Below, one piece after another: positions 45,001-54,683 of a stretch of DNA of 64,000 nucleotides. The stretch is from Shimia sp040370365. Its GTDB lineage: Bacteria > Pseudomonadota > Alphaproteobacteria > Rhodobacterales > Rhodobacteraceae. The DNA is taken from NCBI RefSeq assembly GCF_040370365.1, contig NZ_BAABWQ010000001.1, positions 1,178,001 through 1,242,000 on the forward strand, written 5' to 3'. The notes beneath the pieces are model-generated. The model searched no databases, was not told the DNA's origin, and worked only from the letters and a program-made list of their open reading frames with translations. The translations under genes were made by a program, and so were the position numbers. The stretch's first letter is position 1; each line of letters begins with the position of its first letter.

Positions 45001-46137
45001 TTAGTTCAAATCTGCTTCGTCCTGTGCCATAATGGCCGGACCGGAAATGTTGACGTCACAAGGTGGGAATTCGTTCACCGTGAAGAAGTTATCCGGCAGA
45101 CCCGTCCAGAAATTCTTGCCATCCTCCAGCTGATCATAGGTGGCTGTCGGCAAAGGCACCGAAATCAGCTGCGGCATAACATTGCCTTCGAGTGCTGAAA
45201 TCGCAGCCTTCATTGCGATGGCAACCAACCCTGGAGATTGACCAATCGAGATCCCTTTGAGGCCTGCATCTGCGTGCTCCGACATCAATTTGCGGAAACC
45301 GTTTTCTGCTTCGCCAGAAACCGGAACCATCGGATGGCCCGCGTCAAGCATTGCGCGCACAACACCGGTCGTGCCGCCTTGTGCAAGAACAGCGTCAAAT
45401 TCACCGTGAACCGCGATTGCGTCCGCGACGACTTTTTGCGCGGTGCCATCATCCCAGTTTCCGACAACGCTAATGCGCTCCCAGTCTCCACCAGATTCGT
45501 CCAGCACCGTGTTGATACCAATAGAACGATCACGATCAACCGAGTTGCCCGCCAGACCACGCACTTCGAGAACTTTGCCCGACGTTTTGCCAATTGCAGC
45601 CAGTTCCGCCAGAACATGGGTCGCATAAGCACGGCCCATAGCAAGCTGGTCTTCGTTCACCTGCATGACCTTCTCGGTGTCCAACACGTTGTCAAAAGGC
45701 ACCAAAACAACATCATTGCGATCAGCCAAGCGGATCACACGGTCAAAGCCATCTGGGCTAACGGCGATGGTGATAATCGCATCGTAACCTTGGTTGATAA
45801 AATCTTCGATCGCGCCAAGCTGTGCAGGGGCATCAGTGCCCGTTGACACAACCTTGAAATCCGAAATTTTGTCAGCAATCGTTGGATCCTGCGCAAATGC
45901 TTTTGCGGTTTTGATCATCTGAATGCGCCAAGTGTTGCCAACAAACCCATTCACGACCGCCACACGAAATGGACCTTCGCGTGCATCCCACTGCATATAT
46001 GACGTGCTGTCATCCCACGGGGCAAAACAAGAAGGATTGGCGCCTGGGCCTTGGACTGATGTCGGTCCTGCGAACGCCGTGGACGCTGCGAACAGAGCGC
46101 TCACCGCCGCAGCCATTATTTTCACTTTATGTGTCAT
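45001..46137 (-). CDS. Periplasmic sugar-binding protein of CUT2 importer
   Basis: 378 residues, signal peptide cleaved near STAFAGPTS. Type I (RbsB/XylF class) binding protein: FRVAVVNGFVGNTWRIQMI, DAPAQLGAIEDFINQGYDAIIT, VVLVPFDNVLD, and DAVLAQGGTTGVVRAMLDAG. Longer than RbsB, with a cysteine-containing N-terminal extension (NPSCFAPWDDS) and C-terminal FPPCDVNIS that could form a disulfide. Probable ligand a pentose or pentonate, from the operon. Confidence 0.85.
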   Translation of the reverse strand: MTHKVKIMAAAVSALFAASTAFAGPTSVQGPGANPSCFAPWDDSTSYMQWDAREGPFRVAVVNGFVGNTWRIQMIKTAKAFAQDPTIADKISDFKVVSTGTDAPAQLGAIEDFINQGYDAIITIAVSPDGFDRVIRLADRNDVVLVPFDNVLDTEKVMQVNEDQLAMGRAYATHVLAELAAIGKTSGKVLEVRGLAGNSVDRDRSIGINTVLDESGGDWERISVVGNWDDGTAQKVVADAIAVHGEFDAVLAQGGTTGVVRAMLDAGHPMVPVSGEAENGFRKLMSEHADAGLKGISIGQSPGLVAIAMKAAISALEGNVMPQLISVPLPTATYDQLEDGKNFWTGLPDNFFTVNEFPPCDVNISGPAIMAQDEADLN

Positions 46138-46225
46138 TAGGATCTCCCGTAGATTTCAGTTTGAAGTTTGTGCCAGCGACACTGGCTGTGATTTGGACGC
46201 TTGCCAGTGGACTGGGCGCCTTCTG

Positions 46226-46954
46226 TTATTTTGATGTTTCTGGGAATGGGTCGGTCTCGTTGAAATGAGCGTATCCGGCTTCAAGGTGCGTCTTCATCCG
46301 GTACTGATAAGCAATGCGGTCACGAGCCTCGATGGCATCGATGACCGCTTCATGCTCGTGGTACGTATCTGTCTCGAAAGTGCGCCGTGTTTTTCCGTTT
46401 TGAATGATTTTAAGGATCACCGGCTTCATCAAACCGTAGACATCCAAAATCGCCTTGTTTCGCAACACGCCGATCAAACGTGTGTGAAACAGGAAATCCT
46501 GCTCTGCTGCATTTTCGATCCCACTGGCCGTCAACAGCTTGGAATTTATGGCTCGCAGGTCTTCGATGTCCTTTTCAGTGATGTTCTCCAACACCTCCTC
46601 GACCGAGGAAACCTCGAGCAAACACCTAAAACCCTGAATATCGGAGAAGGTTTTTCGCGAGATGTCCATGACGTTGAACGAGAACATCTCCATTGCCGAT
46701 GACATCCGATTGTCGACGATCGTTGCACCAATCTTTTGGCGCACCTTGACGACACCGTAGGCCTTCAGAATGCGCATCGCCTCGCGAACCGTATTGCGCG
46801 AAGCACCGAAAATTTCACAAAGCTCTTTTTCCGTTGGAAGTTGATCCCCGACGGTCAAACCACGTTCACTTATCAAATCGCGCATCTGCGCTACGACGTC
46901 ATCAACGACGGACCGAGGTTCAATCTCTTCAATATCTGAAGTCGAGGCGGGCAT
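46226..46954 (-). CDS. GntR/FadR-family regulator of the pentose operon
   Basis: 242 residues from ATG at 46954 (AAGGA upstream; an ATG at 46981 is in frame). Winged helix with LPTEKELCEIFGASRNTVREAMRIL, then an FCD effector domain with the metal-binding histidines expected in DFLFHTRLIGV, YHEHEAVIDAI and KTHLEAGY. First gene of the operon and read into the binding-protein gene 88 bases on, so it probably autoregulates; candidate operators lie upstream at 47008-47094. Confidence 0.88.
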   Translation of the reverse strand: MPASTSDIEEIEPRSVVDDVVAQMRDLISERGLTVGDQLPTEKELCEIFGASRNTVREAMRILKAYGVVKVRQKIGATIVDNRMSSAMEMFSFNVMDISRKTFSDIQGFRCLLEVSSVEEVLENITEKDIEDLRAINSKLLTASGIENAAEQDFLFHTRLIGVLRNKAILDVYGLMKPVILKIIQNGKTRRTFETDTYHEHEAVIDAIEARDRIAYQYRMKTHLEAGYAHFNETDPFPETSK

Positions 46955-47007
46955 AAAACTTCCTTCACAAGTGAGAGCCACATTTTGCTGATTCTGTTTG
47001 GAACTTA

Positions 47008-47094
47008 ATTGTCCAACAAATACGAGTCAATACAGGCGAACTTCGCCGCATATTGACATATACGTGGATAATCTTGCATATTTGCCCAACAATT
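47008..47094. promoter_or_regulatory. Candidate operators for the pentose GntR regulator
   Basis: Two similar imperfect palindromes: ATTGTCCAACAAAT at 47008-47021 and TTTGCCCAACAATT at 47081-47094, both built on TTG-NNN-AACAA, similar to FadR-subfamily sites with TTGT...ACAA arms. They are 73 bp apart and start 54 bases before the regulator gene. No promoter boxes are clear. Confidence 0.5.
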
Positions 47095-47636
47095 GACTTG
47101 CGAATTGGAGAGAGGTGGGCCAAGCCTTGTAAGGACGAAGGACAATTCTCCTTCGCCCATCCCCCAAGAAGTCGACAGACACCACCTGTCTGAAAGAGGA
47201 AACTAAACGAGGCCAACTTGGTGGCAGCAGGAGGCAATGAGGATACAGTGCAGATTTCGCGATTAGGTTCACGAAACAGAAATCGCGTACGCAGCACTTG
47301 GGTATTCGGCAGCTCGCAAGCCCCGCACTATGTGCATGCAGTTTTGCGGTTAACTGAATCCCCGCGAAGGAACCAAGCGCTCGAAAAGCGCAAAGATACC
47401 GTCTTCGCGATGCGTTCATTGCCCAGCGCGCCTACGTGTGAATCCAAGTCTCTCGCCTGTTTTGGGTCCTGAAATTTTTGGCAGAGCGGCTACCCTGCGC
47501 GTTTCAAAATTGAATTTACCAAACGGTGGGTTTTTCGGCATACTCATCATACCTGTTGACAATATGACGATGTGAGGAAAAGGTATCGGCCAATCGGCAC
47601 GCGAAAAGCTGGCTGTGATTTTAGGGAGGACTACCA
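47095..47636. other. Gene-free divergent region upstream of the apiose importer
   Basis: About 540 bases between pentose operon (-) and the apiose-type operon (+). No supported gene. Near its 3' end are a TTGACA (47556-47561) and ATCATACC (47546-47553); the latter also occurs, inverted, in the oiaK-apnO operator. This marks the likely promoter of the importer operon, but a -10 box was not found with normal spacing. Confidence 0.4.
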
Positions 47637-48584
47637 ATGAACACGAACCGTCGTATTTTTATGTCTGGGCTCGCAGGGGTTGTAACACTCGCAAGCACAA
47701 CATTGAGTTTTGCTCAGGGCAAGGGGCTGATCGCCATACTGACGCCAAGCCACGACAACCCCTTTTTCAAGGCGGAAGCTGTCGGTGCTGAAGCGCGCGC
47801 CATCGAGCTGGGCTATGACACTATTGTGCTCGTCCACGACGATGACCCAAACAAACAATCGGAGATGTTTGACACCGCTATTGCAAGGGGGGCTGTTGCG
47901 ATCATTCTTGATAATGCAGGTGCTGATGCAACTGTCGCTGCTGTCCAGCGTGCCAAGGATGCGGGCATTCCCTCGTTTTTGATCGACCGTGAAATCAAGG
48001 AAACTGGCATTGCCGTCAGTCAGATTGTGTCCAACAATTATCAGGGCGCGCAACTGGGTGCCGAGGAGTTCGTGGCCATTATGGAAGAGGCCGGAAATTA
48101 CGTAGAGCTTGTGGGGCGCGAGGCGGATACAAATGCAGGCATCCGGTCATCCGGATATCATGACATCATCGATCAATACCCCGACCTGGTCATGGTCGCA
48201 CAGCAATCTGCGAACTGGTCCCAGACCGAAGCCTTTGAAAAAATGGAATCAATTTTGCAGGCCAACCCCGATATCAAAGGGGTGATTTGTGGAAACGATA
48301 CAATGGCTATGGGCGCATGGGCTGCACTTGAAGCGGCTGGCCGCGACGACGTCATTGTTGTCGGCTTCGATGGGTCCAACGATGTACGAGACAGCATCCT
48401 TGCAGGGGGCATAAAAGCGACTGTTCTTCAACCAGCATACCGCCAAGCTCAAATTGCGGTGGAACAAGCTGACCAATACATCAACACCGGCACAACCGGT
48501 CTTGAGGAAAAACAGCTAATGGACTGCGTATTGATCAATGCGGACAATGCCGCCCGCCTGGAGACATTCCAACTATCGGCATAA
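47637..48584 (+). CDS. Periplasmic sugar-binding protein (RbsB-type), apiose-type importer
   Basis: 315 residues with a signal peptide (FMSGLAGVVTLASTTLSFAQ) and a Tat-like start (NRRIFMSG) that lacks a perfect motif. RbsB-like: LIAILTPSHDNPFFKAEA, AVAIILDNAGADATVAAVQRA, FLIDREI, VICGNDTMAMGAWAALEAAGR and VVGFDGSNDVRDSI. GGGAGG precedes ATG 47637. In characterised apiose clusters an SBP of this class binds D-apiose; the position before the apiose genes suggests the same. Confidence 0.85.
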   Translation: MNTNRRIFMSGLAGVVTLASTTLSFAQGKGLIAILTPSHDNPFFKAEAVGAEARAIELGYDTIVLVHDDDPNKQSEMFDTAIARGAVAIILDNAGADATVAAVQRAKDAGIPSFLIDREIKETGIAVSQIVSNNYQGAQLGAEEFVAIMEEAGNYVELVGREADTNAGIRSSGYHDIIDQYPDLVMVAQQSANWSQTEAFEKMESILQANPDIKGVICGNDTMAMGAWAALEAAGRDDVIVVGFDGSNDVRDSILAGGIKATVLQPAYRQAQIAVEQADQYINTGTTGLEEKQLMDCVLINADNAARLETFQLSA

Positions 48585-48598
48585 CCCAAAAAGACCAT

Positions 48599-48629
48599 AG
48601 AGAACCCGGCGAACGCGTCGGGTTCTTTC
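48599..48629 (+). terminator. Stem-loop after the RbsB-type binding-protein gene
   Basis: AGAACCCG (48601-48608) and CGGGTTCT (48619-48626) pair perfectly around a 10-base loop and can be extended by weak pairs into TTT. Located 17 bases after the stop, 20 bases before the next gene; probably raises binding-protein mRNA over the rest. Confidence 0.65.
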
Positions 48630-48648
48630 ACTTCCGAACGAGGGCCAT

Positions 48649-49308
48649 ATGCGTCGATCATTCATTTTCACTACCATTCCATTTGGTGCGTTGGTCGCTC
48701 TAACAGTTCTGACGGGCTGCAAAGTTGTCAAAAATGTCGATCCAAACAGTGAGAGCGAGATTGAAGCCGCTCTGACAGATGCCGAGCGGATGGCAATCTA
48801 TGCCCGCGAGATTTGGGAAACAGACGTACTTCCAACCGTGTCAAAGCACGTGGTTCCCCTTGCGGAATTGCGCTCAGCTTTGGCTGACGATGTGGATGCT
48901 GCAGGTATGGCGTTTGGATTGCGCCCGGAAGGAGAAGCCAATCCATGGAACTTTGCAATCTCAGGAACGGGGATAATCCTAACGGCTAAGACGGCAAGCC
49001 GTGCGGCGAAATTGCACGTCGATACAGATGAAGATGGCCAAGCCGACGTAACAATCCAGTTGGGGCCGATCGTACGAGGAACGTCTTTAAGAGATGCGAT
49101 GCCATTTCTGCTTTTCAGTAACTTCCGCGACCAAATCGAATTCGCCAAGCTGGCCGGTGGATTGAACGCCATGGCTCATGAACGTCTGACAATACCTGAA
49201 GGGGACTTAACGGCGCAGCCAGTAAAATTTGAGGGCGTATTCACGTTCAAAGACATCTCGAAAGAGATAGAACTCGTCCCGACAACACTCACGTTTGGGG
49301 AAGAGTGA
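48649..49308 (+). CDS. DUF2291 family putative periplasmic lipoprotein
   Basis: 219 residues; N-terminal lipoprotein signal with lipobox LTGC (C24), so anchored to a membrane after export. Belongs to the DUF2291 group, which often sits in CUT2 sugar-importer operons. Phrase WDVLPTV-like (WETDVLPTVSKHVV) and KFEGVFTFKDISKEIELVPTTL fit the family. Role unknown; possibly substrate capture or complex assembly. Ends with TGATG overlapping the ATPase start by one base. Confidence 0.8.
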   Translation: MRRSFIFTTIPFGALVALTVLTGCKVVKNVDPNSESEIEAALTDAERMAIYAREIWETDVLPTVSKHVVPLAELRSALADDVDAAGMAFGLRPEGEANPWNFAISGTGIILTAKTASRAAKLHVDTDEDGQADVTIQLGPIVRGTSLRDAMPFLLFSNFRDQIEFAKLAGGLNAMAHERLTIPEGDLTAQPVKFEGVFTFKDISKEIELVPTTLTFGEE

Positions 49309-50846
49309 TGGCGCATTCTATTGGACTTTCGATACGAAATGGCACCAAAATTTACCCAGGAACAGTCGCCCTAAATGCGGTGGATTTCGACCTGCGCATG
49401 GGGGCGGTCAACGTGCTTGTCGGAGAAAACGGCGCAGGGAAATCCACCATGATGAAAGTCATTTCAGGTGTGGAACAGCTTACGACCGGCCAAATTCTGA
49501 TCGACGACGAGCCTGTTGTATTAAAAACAACAGAGGCAGCGCGCCGTTACGGAATTGGCATAGTTTTTCAGGAGCTCAACCTGTTTCCAAATCTGACGGT
49601 TGCAGAAAACATCTTTATCGCCCGCGAAAAGACGCGTGGCCGCATAGATATCGATAAAACCGAGCAGCGTGCACAAACCCGTGCGCTCATGGAGCGGTTG
49701 GAGCAAGACATAGATCCGGACGACATGGTTGGTGATTTACGCGTCGGGCAGCAACAAATTGTCGAGATCGCCAAGTCTTTGGCCCATGATGCTAAAATCC
49801 TGATCCTTGATGAGCCAACTTCGGCTCTGTCCTCTGCGGAGGTTGAGATCTTGTTTCGTGTCATCTCGGATCTCAAAGCCAATGGGGTCGGCATCGTCTA
49901 TATCTCCCACCGCCTCGAAGAATTGATCAAAATCGGCGACTACGTCACGGTTCTACGAGATGGGGTCATTACGGGCGCACGCTCAATGAACGGTGTCGAT
50001 GTCGATTGGATTGTGCACAATATGATTGGCGGGAACGGTAAGGATTTTGCCAAGGAGATCGAACACCCTTTTGGCGATGAAGTGTTTCGGGCCGAACATG
50101 TGTCTCTTGGCTCGCAAGCCGGTGGACTCTTGGTTGATGACGTTTCCCTGTCGCTGAACAGCGGCGAAATCCTTGGCGTTTACGGATTGATGGGGGCCGG
50201 CAGGTCCGAGTTTTTGGAATGCGTCATGGGGCGTCATCCGCATGCCAAGGGTCAGTTCTTTGTGGATGGCGTGGCTTTGAAGCGATCTGGCGTCGCGAGC
50301 AGGATTGAGCACGGCCTCGCTCTCATTCCTGAGGACAGAAAGCATGACGGGTTGGTCGAAATTTTGTCCATCCGCGAAAACATAACCCTTTCCAGCCTGA
50401 AACAATTTACGCGCGGGATCTTTATGAGTCTGAGCAAGGAGCGCGACGCAGTTGCGGACTTTGTCAAACGCATGACGATTAAAGTCGCGTCGTCAGAACA
50501 CGCAGTCTCGTCCCTTTCAGGCGGCAATCAGCAAAAAGTGGTTATCTCAAAAGCATTGATGACCCGTCCCAAAGTTCTGTTGATGGATGAACCTTCACGC
50601 GGAATCGACATAGGTGCCAAAGCCGAAGTGTTCCGCGTCATGCGACAGTTGGCGTACGAAGGTTTGGCGATCATTTTCGTAACCTCTGATCTAGACGAAG
50701 TGATGTCACTGTCTGACCGAATTCTGGTGATGTCTAACGGACGTGTCACCGGTGAGTTTAGCCGCGAAACCGCAACAAACCGGGCGCTCGTAGCAGCCTC
50801 GGGTGTTGGCCACACCACTGCCCCGCGCCACAAGGAGCCAGCGTAA
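49308..50846 (+). CDS. Sugar ABC importer ATPase, two-domain (CUT2), apiose-type
   Basis: 512 residues from ATG at 49308 (a GTG at 49305 is in frame). First domain: LVGENGAGKSTMMKVISG, GQQQIVEIAKSLA, ILILDEPTSAL. Second domain: GVYGLMGAGRSEFLECVMG (better-kept Walker A), LSGGNQQKVVISKAL, LLMDEPSRGIDIG. Overlaps genes on both sides by one base. Energises the permease encoded next. Confidence 0.9.
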   Translation: MAHSIGLSIRNGTKIYPGTVALNAVDFDLRMGAVNVLVGENGAGKSTMMKVISGVEQLTTGQILIDDEPVVLKTTEAARRYGIGIVFQELNLFPNLTVAENIFIAREKTRGRIDIDKTEQRAQTRALMERLEQDIDPDDMVGDLRVGQQQIVEIAKSLAHDAKILILDEPTSALSSAEVEILFRVISDLKANGVGIVYISHRLEELIKIGDYVTVLRDGVITGARSMNGVDVDWIVHNMIGGNGKDFAKEIEHPFGDEVFRAEHVSLGSQAGGLLVDDVSLSLNSGEILGVYGLMGAGRSEFLECVMGRHPHAKGQFFVDGVALKRSGVASRIEHGLALIPEDRKHDGLVEILSIRENITLSSLKQFTRGIFMSLSKERDAVADFVKRMTIKVASSEHAVSSLSGGNQQKVVISKALMTRPKVLLMDEPSRGIDIGAKAEVFRVMRQLAYEGLAIIFVTSDLDEVMSLSDRILVMSNGRVTGEFSRETATNRALVAASGVGHTTAPRHKEPA

Positions 50847-51907
50847 TGACTGACCACGCAATGCCCGTCCCAAAGGCATCAAGCCAAAACATGCTTCTAA
50901 TAGTGTTGAAGGCCAGAACCTTCATCGCGCTCATTTTGGTGTTCAGCTTTTTCGCTCTTAACGCACCTAACTTTTTGTCCACTGCCAATATGATCATTAT
51001 GTCTAAACACGTCGCACTAAACGCGTTTTTGGCCATCGGCATGACATTTGTGATCGTGTCGGGCGGGATCGATTTATCAGTCGGCTCCATTGTCGGGCTT
51101 TGCGGTATGGTCGCCGGCTATCTGGTTTTGAACGGAATTGATATTGGGCTCGGTTGGTCCATTCAATTCAACACCTTTGAGATTTGTTTGTTGGTCATCG
51201 GCGTCGGCGTCTGTATCGGCGCCTTAAACGGCTTCTTGATAACCAAGCTAAACGTGGCTCCCTTTATTGCCACTTTGGGTACACTTTATGTCGCGCGCGG
51301 TGCCGCAATGCTAAGCTCGGACGGTCGTACTTTTCCAAACCTCAACGGAAACCCAGAATACGGATCAGACACTTTCCGGTGGATTGGCGCTGGCGAGATC
51401 TTGGGCATTCCCGTCTCAATCGTCATGCTTATCGCCGTCGGACTACTGGCCGCCTATATTGCCGCAAGGACCCCGCTTGGGCGTCATATCTACGCGGTGG
51501 GCGGCAATGAACGGGCCGCAGCGTTGTCAGGTATCAAAGTCAATCAGACAAAATACTTTGTCTATATCTTTTCCGGTTTCTGTGCGGCACTAGTTGGACT
51601 TATTATTTCTTCGCAGCTGGTTGCCGCACACCCTGCGACGGGAAACACGTTCGAGCTGAATGCCATTGCCGCCGCCGTTTTGGGAGGCACCTCGATGTCA
51701 GGGGGACGTGGCCGCATCGGTGGCACAATTATTGGCGCTTTTGTCATTGGGGTTCTGTCCGACGGGCTGGTGATGATGGGTGTTTCATCGTTCTGGCAAA
51801 CGGTTATCAAAGGCGTGGTTATCATTGCTGCTGTGGTCATTGATCAAGCCCAGCAAAAGGTACAGGCCCGCGTTGCACTTCAAGCGCAGTCTGCGATTGA
51901 AACCTAG
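50846..51907 (+). CDS. Sugar ABC importer permease (RbsC-type), apiose-type
   Basis: 353-residue CUT2 permease: TFVIVSGGIDLSVGSIVGL, NGFLITKLNVAPFIATLGT, GIKVNQTKYFVYIFSGFCAAL, AIAAAVLGGTSMSGGRGRIGG. About ten membrane helices. Only one permease gene in this importer, so it probably works as a homodimer. Followed 12 bases later by the dehydrogenase gene. Confidence 0.89.
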   Translation: MTDHAMPVPKASSQNMLLIVLKARTFIALILVFSFFALNAPNFLSTANMIIMSKHVALNAFLAIGMTFVIVSGGIDLSVGSIVGLCGMVAGYLVLNGIDIGLGWSIQFNTFEICLLVIGVGVCIGALNGFLITKLNVAPFIATLGTLYVARGAAMLSSDGRTFPNLNGNPEYGSDTFRWIGAGEILGIPVSIVMLIAVGLLAAYIAARTPLGRHIYAVGGNERAAALSGIKVNQTKYFVYIFSGFCAALVGLIISSQLVAAHPATGNTFELNAIAAAVLGGTSMSGGRGRIGGTIIGAFVIGVLSDGLVMMGVSSFWQTVIKGVVIIAAVVIDQAQQKVQARVALQAQSAIET

Positions 51908-51919
51908 GAGGGCATCGAC

Positions 51920-52936
51920 ATGAAGGGCGCAGTAATTGGATGCGGGTTTTTCGCACAAAATCAGTTGCAAGCTTGGCGTGACATTGATGGCGTGGAGATT
52001 GTGGCAATCTGCGATCTGGATGCAGAGAGAACGAAACAGTGCGCCGCCGCCTTTGGCATTTCACGAACCTATCAAGACGCTGAGAAAATGCTGGCAGATG
52101 GCGGATTTGATTTCGTTGATATCGCGACCACAGTCGGCTCTCACCGCGCGCTGGTCGAAAGCGCAGCAGCGCACAACGTCCACATTGTCTGCCAGAAGCC
52201 TTTCGCTGAAAACCTGGAAGATGCCCGCGCAATGGTCAACGCGGCTCATCGCGCAGGCAAGACCCTGATGGTGCACGAGAACTTTCGCTGGCAATCCCCC
52301 ATACTGGCCGCCTTGCAAGTCGTCCGATTGGGAAAAATCGGCGAGCCATTTTTTGGCCGTGTCAGCTTTAGGTCGGGCTATGACGTGTTCTCCGGCCAAC
52401 CCTATCTGGCCGAGGGCGAACGCTTTATCATCGAAGATCTTGGCATCCATATTCTTGACATAAGCCGCGCCTTCTTTGGGGATGCCAAACACATTGCCGC
52501 AACGACACGTCGTATCAATACACGCATAAAGGGTGAGGATGTTGCAACTATGCTGATCACTCACAAAGGCGGCGCGACAAGTGTGGTTGATTGCTCCTAT
52601 GCGACCCGTCGAATGCCTGAAACCTTCCCCCAAACGCTGTTGGAAATCGACGGATCCAAAGGCACTTTGCGGCTGGATGCCGACTACAAACTCATCGTAC
52701 AAACCGACAAGGAAGCGGTGATTGATGTCTCTCCACCTGTGTTGGCTTGGGCGCAAAAACCATGGCACAATATTCAAGAAAGCGTGCTCACGATACAACA
52801 GCACTTTGTTGACTGTATTGCATCCGGTGTAGAACCTGAGACCTCGGGGGCGGACAATCTAAAAACCCTCACCCTAGTCGAGGCCGCCTATTTGTCCGCG
52901 GCGCAGGGTCGGACCGTGCCAGTGTCAGACCTATGA
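51920..52936 (+). CDS. apsD: D-apiose dehydrogenase (Gfo/Idh/MocA family)
   Basis: 338 residues; Rossmann motif VIGCGFFAQNQLQAWRDI, cofactor loop HIVCQKPFAENLEDA (QKP in place of EKP), and catalytic region EDLGIHILDISRAFFGDA. GGAGG precedes ATG 51920. In D-apiose pathways an enzyme of this family oxidises D-apiose to D-apionolactone with NAD. The identification depends on the following genes (lactonase, oxidoisomerase, kinase, RuBisCO-like protein), which fit that pathway step by step. Confidence 0.8.
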   Translation: MKGAVIGCGFFAQNQLQAWRDIDGVEIVAICDLDAERTKQCAAAFGISRTYQDAEKMLADGGFDFVDIATTVGSHRALVESAAAHNVHIVCQKPFAENLEDARAMVNAAHRAGKTLMVHENFRWQSPILAALQVVRLGKIGEPFFGRVSFRSGYDVFSGQPYLAEGERFIIEDLGIHILDISRAFFGDAKHIAATTRRINTRIKGEDVATMLITHKGGATSVVDCSYATRRMPETFPQTLLEIDGSKGTLRLDADYKLIVQTDKEAVIDVSPPVLAWAQKPWHNIQESVLTIQQHFVDCIASGVEPETSGADNLKTLTLVEAAYLSAAQGRTVPVSDL

Positions 52937-54681
52937 CAAGAAACGCAGACCTTTACGGGACAAATCAACCACCTCTTGAACGCCACCACCACCATATGGG
53001 CCCATGGACGTTCTCGACGGAGGACGGCGCAGTTCGTCACATCAAAATACATGACATCGAGGCCATTCGATGTATCGCATTTTTGGTCAGAGATCGTGAC
53101 TGGGGCACGCTTACCCCGCTCATTTCTAACGAGGTGATGATCCAATCCGAGGCCAATCTGCGCTTGTCATATGATGCTGAATTCACCACGTCCGATGCGC
53201 GGCTCAAGGTTCACATCTCACTCGAAACGACCGAACATAAGTTTACGGTGAGGGCCCAAGGCCTCTCCGAAGGCCGCTTTGAAACAAGCCGCGCCGGCTT
53301 CACCGTCCTGCACCCGATCACAGATGTGGCAGGGCGCCCGGTGAGCGTTGCACACAGCGATGGTACAATCGAGCACAGCTGCTTTCCCGATGAAATAGTG
53401 CCATGGCAACCATTTCAAGACATCACCGCCCTTACACATTCCGTCGGGTTAACCAAGGTCGCTTGCACGTTCCAGGGCGACACTTTTGAAATGGAAGATC
53501 AACGCCAATGGGGAGACGCCTCGTTCAAAACCTACAATCGTCCACTGGCGATGCCCTGGCCATACATCATTGAAGACGGCGCGCGGATTGATCAATCAGT
53601 GACGCTGACGTGGGAGGCAGACACAACCAAGCCTGCAACACCTTCCGAAGCGCTACCAGAGTCGGCGATGCCTCCGAGCACCTTCCCCGAAATGGCGTTG
53701 GTCATCACGCCCAACGACGCGCTCCGCCTGTCAAATCGACCTGACGACATAGGCCCGGTCAATCCTCAAAGACTGCTGTGCCAGTTTGATGCAACCCTTG
53801 GTAACACCGAAGCACAATTTGAAGCGTTCTGCACCGCACAGGACGTCTGTTCTGGTCAGCTTTTTGACCTTGAAATGGTATGCAAGTTTGATGGGGCGCC
53901 AGCTACAGAACTTGAGGCGCTTGCCATTCAAATGAAACGCAGCGGTTTTGACCCTGCGAGCATCCTTATCTGTCCGGCGGTGGATCTTCAGTCAACGCCA
54001 CCCGGATCAAAATGGCCAGATTGCCCCCCTTTAGAAGATATCCACAGGGCCGCGGCGCATGCCTTCCCGGATACCTATCGTGGTGGCGGAATGGTAAGCT
54101 TTTTCCCCGAACTCAATCGCAAGCGCCCGCCTGTAGAAATGCTGAGTTTTGTCAGCCACGGGTTGTGTCCCATTGTACACGCCGCCGATGATTTGTCCGT
54201 CATGGGGACACTAGAGGCCATCCCACATATTACGCGATCTGCTCGCGCCATCATTGGTGATCTGGACTATCGTATTGGTCCTTCAACAATCGCCATGCGG
54301 CATAACCCGTATGGCAACCGGACGCTTCCAAATCCCAATCAGCAACGCGTTGCGATGGCGAACGATGACCCACGCCACAAAGCCAAATTTGGAGCCGCAT
54401 ATACGATGGGCCTGGCGGCGGCGTTAGCTCCGGCAAATGTTGCAATCTGGACACCCGCAGCGCTCTATGGCCCCCGAGGGATTGTCAGCGAACGCAAGGC
54501 GTGGCCGATTGTCGAGGTCTTGCGCTCTTTGGCTCTTATGGCACGACAGCCCGTCAAATCCTCTCAGATTGGTCAGGGCCTCGCCCAACTTCAGGTGGCG
54601 GACACGGAGTTCTTAGCGAACCTTACATGTGAGCAGCAAGGTGACCTTGGTCCGTTTGAGTGGAGGGTTAAATTACCGTGA
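52933..54681 (+). CDS. apnL: D-apionate lactonase (ApnL-type)
   Basis: 582 residues overlapping the dehydrogenase gene by four bases. No classical motif is recognised; size and position match the large D-apionolactonase described in apiose clusters. An early region (30-250) is beta-rich with HISLETTEHKFTVRAQG and SHSDGTIEHS-like phrases; the C-terminal half has HRSARAIIGDLDYRIGPSTI-like and TPAALYGPRGIV features suggesting a TIM-barrel-like domain. A run of four histidines (H18-H21) occurs naturally. It should hydrolyse the lactone made by ApsD. Ends two bases from the convergent regulator. Confidence 0.72.
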   Translation: MTRNADLYGTNQPPLERHHHHMGPWTFSTEDGAVRHIKIHDIEAIRCIAFLVRDRDWGTLTPLISNEVMIQSEANLRLSYDAEFTTSDARLKVHISLETTEHKFTVRAQGLSEGRFETSRAGFTVLHPITDVAGRPVSVAHSDGTIEHSCFPDEIVPWQPFQDITALTHSVGLTKVACTFQGDTFEMEDQRQWGDASFKTYNRPLAMPWPYIIEDGARIDQSVTLTWEADTTKPATPSEALPESAMPPSTFPEMALVITPNDALRLSNRPDDIGPVNPQRLLCQFDATLGNTEAQFEAFCTAQDVCSGQLFDLEMVCKFDGAPATELEALAIQMKRSGFDPASILICPAVDLQSTPPGSKWPDCPPLEDIHRAAAHAFPDTYRGGGMVSFFPELNRKRPPVEMLSFVSHGLCPIVHAADDLSVMGTLEAIPHITRSARAIIGDLDYRIGPSTIAMRHNPYGNRTLPNPNQQRVAMANDDPRHKAKFGAAYTMGLAAALAPANVAIWTPAALYGPRGIVSERKAWPIVEVLRSLALMARQPVKSSQIGQGLAQLQVADTEFLANLTCEQQGDLGPFEWRVKLP

Positions 54682-54683
54682 AG

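Noticed and set aside
52984..52995. His-tag-like HHHH run in apnL as a cloning artefact
   Set aside because: It lies inside the reading frame at residues 18-21 with mixed codons and natural flanks; nothing else looks engineered.
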